NCBI GenBank assembly: GCA_030527185.1
Contig: JAUNBF010000039.1
Span: 1 to 35,265, forward strand
DNA length: 35,265 nt
From: Planctomycetia bacterium
GTDB lineage: Bacteria > Planctomycetota > Planctomycetia > Pirellulales > Thermoguttaceae
Reading direction: 5' to 3'
In this document: piece by piece, positions 23,418 through 30,524 of the stretch
Numbering within the stretch: position 1 is the stretch's first letter
Layout of the letters: each line of letters starts with the position of its first letter
The notes under the pieces: model-generated
Database searches by the model: none
What the model was told of the DNA's origin: nothing
What the model saw: the letters and a program-made list of their open reading frames with translations, nothing else
Made by a program: the position numbers and the translations under genes

Positions 23418-23445
23418 AGAATACCCGAAAAAATTTTAAAATCAA
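23418..23445 (-). promoter_or_regulatory. Candidate promoter of the PEP-CTERM gene
   Basis: On the minus strand, TTGATT (23445-23440) and TATTCT (23423-23418) are 16 nt apart, giving a start site about 45 nt before the ATG. The surrounding sequence is rich in A and T tracts. Confidence 0.45.
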
Positions 23446-23524
23446 GCTAAAAATGCGTTCCGAAAAAGATTTTGGGAGAAATAGCGCAAAATTGCCTTTT
23501 TTATTTTCGCAAAAAGGAACTTTT

Positions 23525-23561
23525 AGAAAAAAGTGGGAAAACCCGAATCGTTTTCCCACTT
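23525..23561 (-). terminator. Rho-independent terminator after the CE15 esterase gene
   Basis: On the minus strand, AAGTGGGAAAA (23561-23551) pairs perfectly with TTTTCCCACTT (23541-23531), and the T run continues past the stem. It lies about 25 nt after the esterase stop and separates it from the PEP-CTERM gene. Confidence 0.85.
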
Positions 23562-23586
23562 CTGCGAAAGAGGTTTCCGAAAAAGA

Positions 23587-24978
23587 TTAACGTTGAAAAT
23601 GCCGGTTGGCAAAACGGATGAACTGCTCCCAGTCGAAATCCGTCACATCGTGTTTGCCATTGCGGATATGGTAGCCGATCGTCGCGCCGACGGACTGATT
23701 GAGCGGCGGCAAATCGGCAGAACGTCCTTCACCGAAAGCGTCCGTTCCCAGAAGTCGGTAGACCGGCACCGCATTCCACGCGGAAAGATACTCACCCTTA
23801 GGGTCTGCCCAACGATCTTCCTCAGCACTGGTAATGTAAACCGGCCGCGGTGCCATCAGAGCAATCAGTTCGTGCTGATCGAACGGAAGTTTCGAGACTT
23901 CTTCGCCATAGGCATGAAAATTCAGACAAAACCAGTGCGGAAAAGTATGGTTGATACGAATCACCCGTTCGCCATATTCCCGACGGCTCAACGCTGCGCC
24001 GCCACACCCGGAATTGTTGGAAATGACGATCGCAAACCGAGGGTCGCAAGCGCCTGCCCACAACGCGGTCTTTCCCAGCCGCGAATGTCCCATCAGGGCA
24101 ACACGGCAAGAATCGAGATCGGAATCCTGTTCGATATAATCCATCACCCGACTCAAAGCCCACGCCCACGCACTGATCGCTCCCCACGATTCCCGCGTCC
24201 GGGAAGGGGAACCATAGAGCGAAAAAAGGCCGGCCTGGAAACAATCTTTGCGATCGGGAACGATGTCCTGATAGTAGAGCGTCACCAGACCATATCCGGC
24301 ATCCAGGATTTTTTCCACATTCCACCGCGAGGCTGCCACACCACGTTCTTTTTCAGGTGGAAATTTTCCATCAGGAAAGATTTCGGAAGGGAAAATGCCG
24401 GGATCGTTCCAGATCGTCTGATTTCCACGAAAATTCATCCCCAAAAAACAAGGGACTGGCCGTTCCGCTTTTTTGGGGAGGTAAATCAGCACCAGTGCCG
24501 TTTCGTAGGGGATGGAAATTTCCCCCGCGGGCTGATGTTCCAGTGAATCGAAACTTTTCCGAACCGGGTCGGTGGCGGAAATTTTGTGCGGGGCGGGTTG
24601 GGGAGCGGCAAAATGGATGGCGACCTGCCGTCGGATCGCTTTTCCACCCAAGGCCTCCGTATCTTCTTCCATCACCTCAAACGTCACAAAAGGTGGATGG
24701 TCTCCCCGCAAAGTTTCCGGCACTTCTCCAAACATCTGCGTTTCCAACAGCTTCAGCAACTCCGGTCGCCGTCTGTTTTCCCAGATTTCCGCACTGGCGA
24801 CAGGAGTACCATCTTCGCATACCAGTGGGTTGGGAAGAACATAGATGGGAACCTGCGATTCTTCATAATTGGTTCGCATGATTTCCGTAAGATTTTTCTC
24901 CTGAACCGTCTCTGCAGATCCGAGAGAAAAGGTTACCAGACAAAACAGCCCCAGAAACCACCATCGGGAAGGTAACAT
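23587..24978 (-). CDS. CE15-type glucuronoyl esterase (alpha/beta hydrolase), exported
   Basis: A 463-residue exported esterase of carbohydrate esterase family 15, whose members cut ester bonds between glucuronic acid on xylan and lignin alcohols. The signal peptide is residues 1-22 (cleavage near LGSAE). The family motif MGHSRLGKTALW holds the nucleophile Ser299. NNSGCGGAALSRR and HWFCLNFHAY are typical of bacterial CE15. APRPVYITSAEEDRWADP gives the acid region, and NGKHDVTDFDW the catalytic His. A strand with FLGMNFRGNQT forms the oxyanion side. AAGGA stands 8 nt before the ATG. The substrate is inferred from the family; activity on other uronate esters is possible. It diverges from the dsbD-type gene and has its own terminator. 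Confidence 0.88.
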   Translation of the reverse strand: MLPSRWWFLGLFCLVTFSLGSAETVQEKNLTEIMRTNYEESQVPIYVLPNPLVCEDGTPVASAEIWENRRRPELLKLLETQMFGEVPETLRGDHPPFVTFEVMEEDTEALGGKAIRRQVAIHFAAPQPAPHKISATDPVRKSFDSLEHQPAGEISIPYETALVLIYLPKKAERPVPCFLGMNFRGNQTIWNDPGIFPSEIFPDGKFPPEKERGVAASRWNVEKILDAGYGLVTLYYQDIVPDRKDCFQAGLFSLYGSPSRTRESWGAISAWAWALSRVMDYIEQDSDLDSCRVALMGHSRLGKTALWAGACDPRFAIVISNNSGCGGAALSRREYGERVIRINHTFPHWFCLNFHAYGEEVSKLPFDQHELIALMAPRPVYITSAEEDRWADPKGEYLSAWNAVPVYRLLGTDAFGEGRSADLPPLNQSVGATIGYHIRNGKHDVTDFDWEQFIRFANRHFQR

Positions 24979-25110
24979 GTTTGGAATCCTTCGTAAAAAA
25001 TTTTTTTGGGGGGGTAGGAAAAGCCTCTGGAACAGTCCCAGAAACCACTTTCCGAATTATACTTCATCTCCCCGCCCTTCGCAAGAGGAAATTTTTGAGA
25101 AAAGCTCCTC

Positions 25111-25139
25111 TTGCCAAAAAAGGAATTTTCGCGTAGGAT
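25111..25139 (+). promoter_or_regulatory. Promoter of the dsbD-type gene
   Basis: TTGCCA (25111-25116) is followed after 17 nt by TAGGAT (25134-25139), giving a start about 50 nt before ATG 25195. The 216-nt region is shared with the divergent esterase gene, for which no clear promoter was seen. A T7G7 run lies at 25003-25016. Confidence 0.55.
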
Positions 25140-25194
25140 AAAAGGACTGTGGAGATGGGAAGAGAAAGGATTGTCCGAAACAGGATACCATAAA

Positions 25195-27195
25195 ATGATG
25201 ATGCGTCAAAAAATACTTTTTTTCTGGATAGGTTGGAGCGTTTGGGCATGTTCTGGTTGGTGTGAAACGCCGCCAACGGATCGATTTGCGGAATACAAGG
25301 AAATTCTGAAAGAGGAGACGGCACCACCGCTTTCGTTCCAACCGATGCTCGATTTCCAGACTCCTTCTTCCGAAGGAAAGCTGGACGTGGAGGCCTCGTT
25401 TGTGCCACCGGTGGATACACAGCCGGGAATATTGATGTTGTCGGTCAAAATTCCTGAACCGTGGTACATCTACTCCATCACTCAAAAGGCGGGCGGTCCG
25501 TTTCGTACCCTGCTCCACCTTCCCGAACCGGAAAAAATTCGGCCTGTCGGTACGGTGGGTACCACGCCAGAGCCGCGAGTGAAGCTGGACCCGGAATTGT
25601 GGGAAGATTTAGCCATCGAAACGCATGCGGGGCAAGTGACGTGGAAAATTCCTTTCGTCTGGAGTGATCCGACGCAGATCGTGACGGAAATTTCAGGAAG
25701 TGTGGAAGCGCAGTTGTGCGACCCGAATACTTGCATGGAGCCGGAAAAATTCCCTTTTACCGCACGTCCGACCGCCTCGTTTCCAGGCAACTCCCCGGCG
25801 GAAAGTTCCCTGCCAGCAGAGGTTTCGCCAATGGAGGAAAAAAGGGCTGAAAAAGATGTTTCGGTAGTGGAAAAAGGGGGGGAAAAAATGCCCTCCTCCT
25901 ACGCATCTTTATGGATTTGGCTGGCGATGGCGTATTGTGGCGGGCTGATTCTCAACCTGATGCCATGTGTGTTGCCAGTGATTGGGCCGAAGATTTACTC
26001 GTTCGTCCACCAGTCCGGGGAATCCCGATGGCGGATTTTTCAACTCAACCTCAGTTACACGCTGGGACTGTTGAGTGTCTTGTGGATTCTGGCCGCGTTT
26101 TCACGTCTGGGCGACCTCCTTCCGTGGATTGCGACGTGGTTGCCCGACGCGATTGCCAGCCAACTCCCCATGACGGAAAATCTTGCCTGGGGTGAGCATT
26201 TCACCTATCCCGGTTTCGTCATTTTCATGATCGCTCTGGTTTTTGCCATGGGACTGAGTTTTCTGGGTGTCTGGGAAATCCCCATTCCCGGTTTTATGGC
26301 AGGCGGCCAATTAGGGAAAATGCAGCGAAAAGAGGGACTTCTCGGAGCGTTTTGCATGGGAATCCTGACCACCGTTTTGGCAACACCGTGCGTCGGTCCT
26401 TTTTTAGGCCCGGTTTTTGGAGCGATGATGTCGCAGCCGGTGATGATTTCGTTCCTGGTCTTTACCGTCATTGGACTGGGACTGGCAACCCCCTATTTAC
26501 TGATCGGAATCTTTCCCGCCTGGGTGAAATTTTTGCCGAAACCGGGAGCGTGGATGGAGACGCTGAAAGAAGTGATGGGCTTCTTCTTCCTCGCCGTGGT
26601 GGTCTGGCTTTTTTACAATCTGCCGCACGAATATGGGGTTCCGACGCTTGCTCTGCTGGTGGCTCTGTGGTTTGCCTGTTGGCTGGTGGGGAAAGTTTCG
26701 TTCCGTGGCGGTTCGCGCGAAAGTGTGTTGACCGCGTGGGGCGTCGGTTTTCTGGTCGTTTTGGGCGTCGGTGTCGGCATGTTCCAGCTATGGTTCGGGC
26801 AAAGTTCCATTCGGGAAGAACATCGGATTGCCTGGCAGGAATTTTCGGTAGAGCGGGTGGAGGGCTGGAAATCGGAAAAGAAAATCGTTTTTATCGATTT
26901 TACCGCCAACTGGTGCATGACGTGCAAGACGAACACCCTTTTTGCCATCGAAACGGAGAATGTGGGGGAATTTCTCTCCCGCCATCCGCAGATTGTGCCC
27001 GTATTGGCGGATTGGACAGAGCGTTCGCCGGAAATCAAGGAATACATCCGCGCCATGGGACGCAATTCCATTCCGTTGATCGTTATCTGGATTCCTGGCG
27101 AGGAGACTCCCCGATTGTTGGACGGCCTGATTTCCGAGAGCCAACTGCTAGAAGCTCTCGAAGAAGCTCTCCAACACCATCCCAGTAATCATTAA
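25195..27195 (+). CDS. DsbD-type thiol:disulfide interchange protein
   Basis: Carries electrons from cytoplasmic thioredoxin across the inner membrane to exported thiol proteins. The 666-residue protein has the three-part DsbD layout. A signal peptide (about 1-26) leads into a periplasmic DsbD-alpha-like domain with CDPNTC near residue 180. An eight-helix membrane core (about 240-555) has the redox pair in NLMPCVLPVIGPK and LATPCVGPFLGP. The C-terminal thioredoxin-like domain has NWCMTC. The start is ATG 25195, the first of three consecutive ATG codons, with AGGA about 8 nt upstream; the frame continues back to 25111, but that would contain the promoter. The last three codons, including the stop, are part of a heptamer repeat. 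It may help keep CxxCH haem sites reduced, which is inference. Confidence 0.9.
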   Translation: MMMRQKILFFWIGWSVWACSGWCETPPTDRFAEYKEILKEETAPPLSFQPMLDFQTPSSEGKLDVEASFVPPVDTQPGILMLSVKIPEPWYIYSITQKAGGPFRTLLHLPEPEKIRPVGTVGTTPEPRVKLDPELWEDLAIETHAGQVTWKIPFVWSDPTQIVTEISGSVEAQLCDPNTCMEPEKFPFTARPTASFPGNSPAESSLPAEVSPMEEKRAEKDVSVVEKGGEKMPSSYASLWIWLAMAYCGGLILNLMPCVLPVIGPKIYSFVHQSGESRWRIFQLNLSYTLGLLSVLWILAAFSRLGDLLPWIATWLPDAIASQLPMTENLAWGEHFTYPGFVIFMIALVFAMGLSFLGVWEIPIPGFMAGGQLGKMQRKEGLLGAFCMGILTTVLATPCVGPFLGPVFGAMMSQPVMISFLVFTVIGLGLATPYLLIGIFPAWVKFLPKPGAWMETLKEVMGFFFLAVVVWLFYNLPHEYGVPTLALLVALWFACWLVGKVSFRGGSRESVLTAWGVGFLVVLGVGVGMFQLWFGQSSIREEHRIAWQEFSVERVEGWKSEKKIVFIDFTANWCMTCKTNTLFAIETENVGEFLSRHPQIVPVLADWTERSPEIKEYIRAMGRNSIPLIVIWIPGEETPRLLDGLISESQLLEALEEALQHHPSNH

Positions 27196-27218
27196 CCCAT
27201 TAATCATTAATCATTATT
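27187..27218. repeat. AT-rich heptamer repeat carrying the stop codons of two convergent genes
   Basis: On the minus strand the units read ATAATG, ATTAATG, ATTAATG, GGTTAATG. The repeat contains the TAA of the dsbD-type gene (27193-27195) and, on the other strand, the TAA of the ASCH gene (27216-27214). It is the same heptamer as at 1517-1548. Confidence 0.8.
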
Positions 27219-27855
27219 CCTGTTTTTCCTTCCAGAAATGTTCCACGGCATATTGCCATTCCGTCCAGCTGCGGCAGACATCGTGAACGAGCCAACCGAT
27301 TTCCTGCCACTGCTCTGCGGAAAGCTGCTCGCGGAGGAGACTTTCCAACCGAAAACCGTCGTGGAGCGGGATTCCCTCGGCGTTGCGCGGTGATTGAAGG
27401 AAAAGCGCAAAAAAATCGTGTGATTTTCCCGGTTCATGGTTCCAGTCGCACGTACTACGGTAAATACGGCATTTTTCCAGAAGTTTTTCCGCTGTCTGAT
27501 CCAGCGTCAACTCAAAATCGGCGAGAAATGTGTGCATCCGCATGGGAGGATGTTGGGGAGCGACTTCCTGAAGGTGAAAACGGACGCGGAACATTTTTTT
27601 GTCCGGGGAAAGCCCATAAATTTCCTCGATTTCCTGACGCAGCGTCTCCAGAGAGGGAAAACCATCCAGAATCGCATCCGTTTCGGTAAGTTCTTCCCAG
27701 GCAACCTCATCCACCTGATCAATCACAATCGGCCCGACCCCCGGAATAAAACTCCGTTGACCAGGCCGATATCGGCGACGTTTCCACAGACGAATCGTTT
27801 GGGTTTTCTCACCGCGACGAATGGCATCGAGAAACTTCTTCTTAAAAAGCAACAT
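27214..27855 (-). CDS. ASCH-domain (PUA-like fold) protein
   Basis: A 213-residue cytoplasmic protein. The N-terminal 95 residues fit the ASCH domain: LFKKKFLDAI, GEKTQTIRLWKRRRYRPGQ (the basic signature with the KTQTIR motif), then a DAILDGFPSLETLRQEI stretch and a closing strand MFRVRFHL. ASCH domains have a PUA-like fold linked to RNA binding; some small ASCH proteins are amidohydrolases acting on modified cytidine. The C-terminal 110 residues are helical, with many Glu and Trp, and are not recognised. Its ATG overlaps the stop of the upstream acidic gene as TAATG, so the two are translationally coupled. Its own stop codon lies inside a heptamer repeat. Confidence 0.8.
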   Translation of the reverse strand: MLLFKKKFLDAIRRGEKTQTIRLWKRRRYRPGQRSFIPGVGPIVIDQVDEVAWEELTETDAILDGFPSLETLRQEIEEIYGLSPDKKMFRVRFHLQEVAPQHPPMRMHTFLADFELTLDQTAEKLLEKCRIYRSTCDWNHEPGKSHDFFALFLQSPRNAEGIPLHDGFRLESLLREQLSAEQWQEIGWLVHDVCRSWTEWQYAVEHFWKEKQE

Positions 27856-28109
27856 TACTCGTCGTCTTCCTCATCGTCCTCCCAGTCATCGTCTTCGTCA
27901 TCCCAATCGTCATCTTCATCGTCCCATTCGTCCTCTTCATCGTCTTCATCGTCGGCCCATTCCTCGTCATCTTCTTCATCCCAGGGATTTTCCTCATCCT
28001 CATCGAACGCGACACACTGACAAGGGGGAAGTGTAAAGGACTCTTTCGGTCCGTAAGAATTTTTTAAGGAAGCGATGCCCAAACCGGTTGTTTCCAAAAA
28101 CTTTCGCAT
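27855..28109 (-). CDS. Small acidic protein with Asp/Glu-Trp heptad repeats
   Basis: An 84-residue protein with two parts. The N-terminal 39 residues look structured (MRKFLETTGLGIAS, then a PPCQC pair of Cys followed by VAFD). The rest is almost only Asp and Glu, with a Trp about every seven residues (EEWADDE, DEWDDED, DDWDDED, DDWEDDE). ATG 28109 has GAGGAG 6 nt upstream; an in-frame ATG at 28169 lacks a ribosome site. The stop overlaps the ASCH gene start. The strong negative charge next to an RNA-binding-type partner suggests a nucleic-acid mimic, inhibitor or chaperone, but this is speculation. The matching DNA repeat is prone to length change. Confidence 0.72.
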   Translation of the reverse strand: MRKFLETTGLGIASLKNSYGPKESFTLPPCQCVAFDEDEENPWDEEDDEEWADDEDDEEDEWDDEDDDWDDEDDDWEDDEEDDE

Positions 28110-28563
28110 GATGTACTCCTCATCCAAAATGAAACCAGGAAAATAATGATGAAATACCTTGTTTTTCATCCCCGCATATTGTAGGGAGGGGAAGAAAAAT
28201 TTTCTTATAAACGCATTGTCGGCCTTCAGACCAAAATTCTTGTGCCTTTACCTTTTATTTTATCTTTTTTTCCAAAATTATACAACGTTCACCCCCCCTG
28301 AAAAAAGAAAAAAAAGAAAAAATATTCTTTCCCGAAAGATTTTTTCAGAAAAATAGCTGAAAAAGGTTTCTTCGACAAAAAGTTTTTTTCAGAATTCCAG
28401 TTATCGTCCTTTCCCATCCCAGGGAAAGAAGAATAATTGGGAGAATCCGGGGAAATTTCCGGGAGAAACCTCCTCTACCCCTAGAAATTGTGGTGGGGAT
28501 TTGTTATATTGATAAAAAAGAATGAAAAAAATTCGGCTTTGGAATTGCCATGAGATACCCGCC
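28110..28563. other. AT-rich divergent intergenic region
   Basis: 454 nt without a credible gene. It holds the promoter candidate for the acidic gene, long A and T tracts (28256-28400), a seven-C run (28292-28298), and small inverted repeats: CTGAAAAA/TTTTTCAG (around 28360-28393) and CTTTCCC/GGGAAAG (28412-28431). A TATATT (28505-28510) may be the -10 of the yifB gene. Short open frames here look non-coding. Confidence 0.5.
28206..28234 (-). promoter_or_regulatory. Candidate promoter of the acidic/ASCH gene pair
   Basis: On the minus strand, TTGGTC (28234-28229) is followed after 17 nt by TTTATA (28211-28206). It would start transcription about 90 nt before ATG 28109. A lone TATAAT further up (28282-28277) is an alternative. 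Confidence 0.4.
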
Positions 28564-30174
28564 ATGTTAGCCAAGTTGCATACTCTGACACTGACCGGAA
28601 TCGATGCCCACCGCGTGGAGGTGGAAGTCGATATTACGCCGGGCGAATCGAATATCACCATTGTTGGCCTTCCTTCGCTGGTGGTGAAAGAGAGTATCCA
28701 ACGGGTGGTACGAGCCCTGGAAAATTCCGGTTATGCCACGCCGGGAAACAATGTTCTGATCAATCTGGCTCCGGCAGAAATGCACAAACAAGCCGCGTCG
28801 TTCGACTTGCCGATTGCGGTGGGACTGCTGGCGGCCATGGGGCAAATTCCTCAGGATAAGCTGGAAGAGTACCTCATTGTGGGGGAAGTTTCGCTGGAAG
28901 GTTCCCTTCGTCCGGTGCGGGGCGTTTTGTCGATGGCACTGGAATGCGAAAAAATGCGACAGGAGAATCCGACGCTGCGTGGAATTCTTTTGCCAACCTC
29001 CAACGCGGCGGAGGCGGCGGTGGTCGAGTCGATCGACGTGATTCCTGTGGGGTCGCTGTCACAGACCTTTGGTTTTTTGTTAGGGGATTTGGAGATTGAC
29101 CCTGCCCCGTCGCGGGTGGACGAATTCTACGCGGCTCATTCCCGTTACGACATTGATTTTGCCGACGTTCGCGGACAGGAAATGGCGAAGCGTGCCATCA
29201 CGATTGCGGCTGCCGGAGCGCACAACATGTTGATGATTGGGCCGCCGGGGTCGGGAAAAACGATGTTGGCCAAACGACTTTCGACGGTGTTGCCCGACTT
29301 ACTCCCTTCGGAATCGGTGGAAACGACGCGAATTTACAGTTCGTTGGGGAAGGTGAACGCCCTTTGCCCACTGATTGTCAAACGTCCCTTCCGCTCGCCG
29401 CACCACACGATCAGCGACGCGGGACTGGTGGGAGGAGGAACGGTGCCGGCACCGGGGGAAATTTCGCTGGCACATAACGGGGTTTTGTTTTTGGACGAAT
29501 TGCCGGAATTCAACCGTCGGACACTGGAAGTTTTGCGACAGCCGATGGAAGATGGCGAAGTCATCATTTCGCGAGCCACCGCCACCTCCACGTTTCCGAG
29601 CGATTTCATGCTCATTGCGGCGATGAATCCCTGCCCGTGCGGTTATCGGGGGGATTTGCGGCGGACGTGTAATTGTTCGATTCCCGTGATAGAGCGTTAT
29701 TTATCGAAAATCAGCGGCCCTCTTCTGGATCGAATCGATATTCACGTCGAAGTTCCCGCCGTGCCGTTTGAGGAGTTGTCCGTCCGCAGCACGGCGCAGG
29801 GAACGTCCAGCGCGGCCATTCGTGAACAGGTGATTCATGCGCGGGAAATTCAGGCCAAACGTTTTGGCTACGCGGAGCTTTTGAATGAGGGGTATGCGGG
29901 AACGCGGAAATTTTTGCCAGCCTCCGGGAGTCCTGTCCACTACAACGCTCAGATGTCCACACGGCAGATTCGGGAATTTTGCCAGTTGGATCATACCAGT
30001 GCATTGCGTCTGCGGGCGGCGATGAATCAGTTTGGCCTTTCCGCGCGGGCACACGATAAGGTTTTGCGGATTGCCCGGACGATTGCCGATTTGGATGGTT
30101 CGGAGAATATCCGCGTGGAACATTTGTCGGAAGCGATTAACTATCGTATTTTGGATCGAAATTTTTGGCAGTGA
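28564..30174 (+). CDS. YifB/ComM-type Mg-chelatase-like AAA+ ATPase
   Basis: A 536-residue AAA+ protein of the YifB/ComM family; ComM is a hexameric helicase that promotes branch migration during natural transformation. Order of parts: an N-terminal Lon-like fold (about 1-170, with GESNITIVGLPSLVVKES and NLAPAEMHK), Walker A GPPGSGKTML, Walker B VLFLDELPEF, the zinc-like CPCGYRGDLRRTCNC and sensor regions, then the C-terminal Mg-chelatase helical domain. ATG 28564 begins the family's usual MLAKLHTLTLTGID; a start at 28522 adds 14 atypical residues. Neither has a strong Shine-Dalgarno. A ybjQ-like gene follows 8 nt downstream. Whether this organism is transformable cannot be told here. Confidence 0.93.
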   Translation: MLAKLHTLTLTGIDAHRVEVEVDITPGESNITIVGLPSLVVKESIQRVVRALENSGYATPGNNVLINLAPAEMHKQAASFDLPIAVGLLAAMGQIPQDKLEEYLIVGEVSLEGSLRPVRGVLSMALECEKMRQENPTLRGILLPTSNAAEAAVVESIDVIPVGSLSQTFGFLLGDLEIDPAPSRVDEFYAAHSRYDIDFADVRGQEMAKRAITIAAAGAHNMLMIGPPGSGKTMLAKRLSTVLPDLLPSESVETTRIYSSLGKVNALCPLIVKRPFRSPHHTISDAGLVGGGTVPAPGEISLAHNGVLFLDELPEFNRRTLEVLRQPMEDGEVIISRATATSTFPSDFMLIAAMNPCPCGYRGDLRRTCNCSIPVIERYLSKISGPLLDRIDIHVEVPAVPFEELSVRSTAQGTSSAAIREQVIHAREIQAKRFGYAELLNEGYAGTRKFLPASGSPVHYNAQMSTRQIREFCQLDHTSALRLRAAMNQFGLSARAHDKVLRIARTIADLDGSENIRVEHLSEAINYRILDRNFWQ

Positions 30175-30182
30175 GGAAGAAA

Positions 30183-30497
30183 ATGCTGATCACAACCACA
30201 GAAAACATCCCTGGCCAAACGTATGTCGCGTTGGGACTGGTCAAAGGCACGATCGTGCAGTCCAAGAATGTCGTTCGCGATTTCATGGCTGGACTGAAAA
30301 CGGTGGTGGGAGGAGAAATCAAAGGTTATACCGAAATGATGATGGAAGCGAGAAATATTGCCACCCAACGAATGATTGCCGAAGCGACGAGCATTGGAGC
30401 CGACGCGATTGTGATGGTTCGATACGCTTCGAGTGCGGTTATGCAGAACTCTGCCGAAGTCATTGCGTATGGGACGGCTGTCAAATATCTTTCGTAG
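30183..30497 (+). CDS. YbjQ/UPF0145-family protein
   Basis: A 104-residue protein of the UPF0145 (YbjQ) family, small pentamer-forming proteins of unknown function sometimes labelled heavy-metal binding. The family blocks are ITTTENIPG at the start, GEIKGYTEMM in the middle, and GADAIVMVRY near the end, with a C-terminal AYGTAV. There is no signal peptide. ATG 30183 has GAGGAA 4 nt upstream; the upstream in-frame start at 30165 would overlap yifB. It lies 8 nt after yifB and 27 nt before a transporter gene. Confidence 0.9.
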   Translation: MLITTTENIPGQTYVALGLVKGTIVQSKNVVRDFMAGLKTVVGGEIKGYTEMMMEARNIATQRMIAEATSIGADAIVMVRYASSAVMQNSAEVIAYGTAVKYLS

Positions 30498-30524
30498 TTT
30501 TATTTTTTCAAGCAGGAGATTTAT

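Noticed and set aside
25003..25016. T7G7 run upstream of the esterase gene, and seven-G/C runs at 21140-21146 and 28292-28298, as further switches
   Set aside because: They are intergenic and only seven bases long, too short to claim instability.
27858..28000. CRISPR-like or satellite array
   Set aside because: The repetition is triplet-based and encodes the acidic tail of a protein; there are no spacers.
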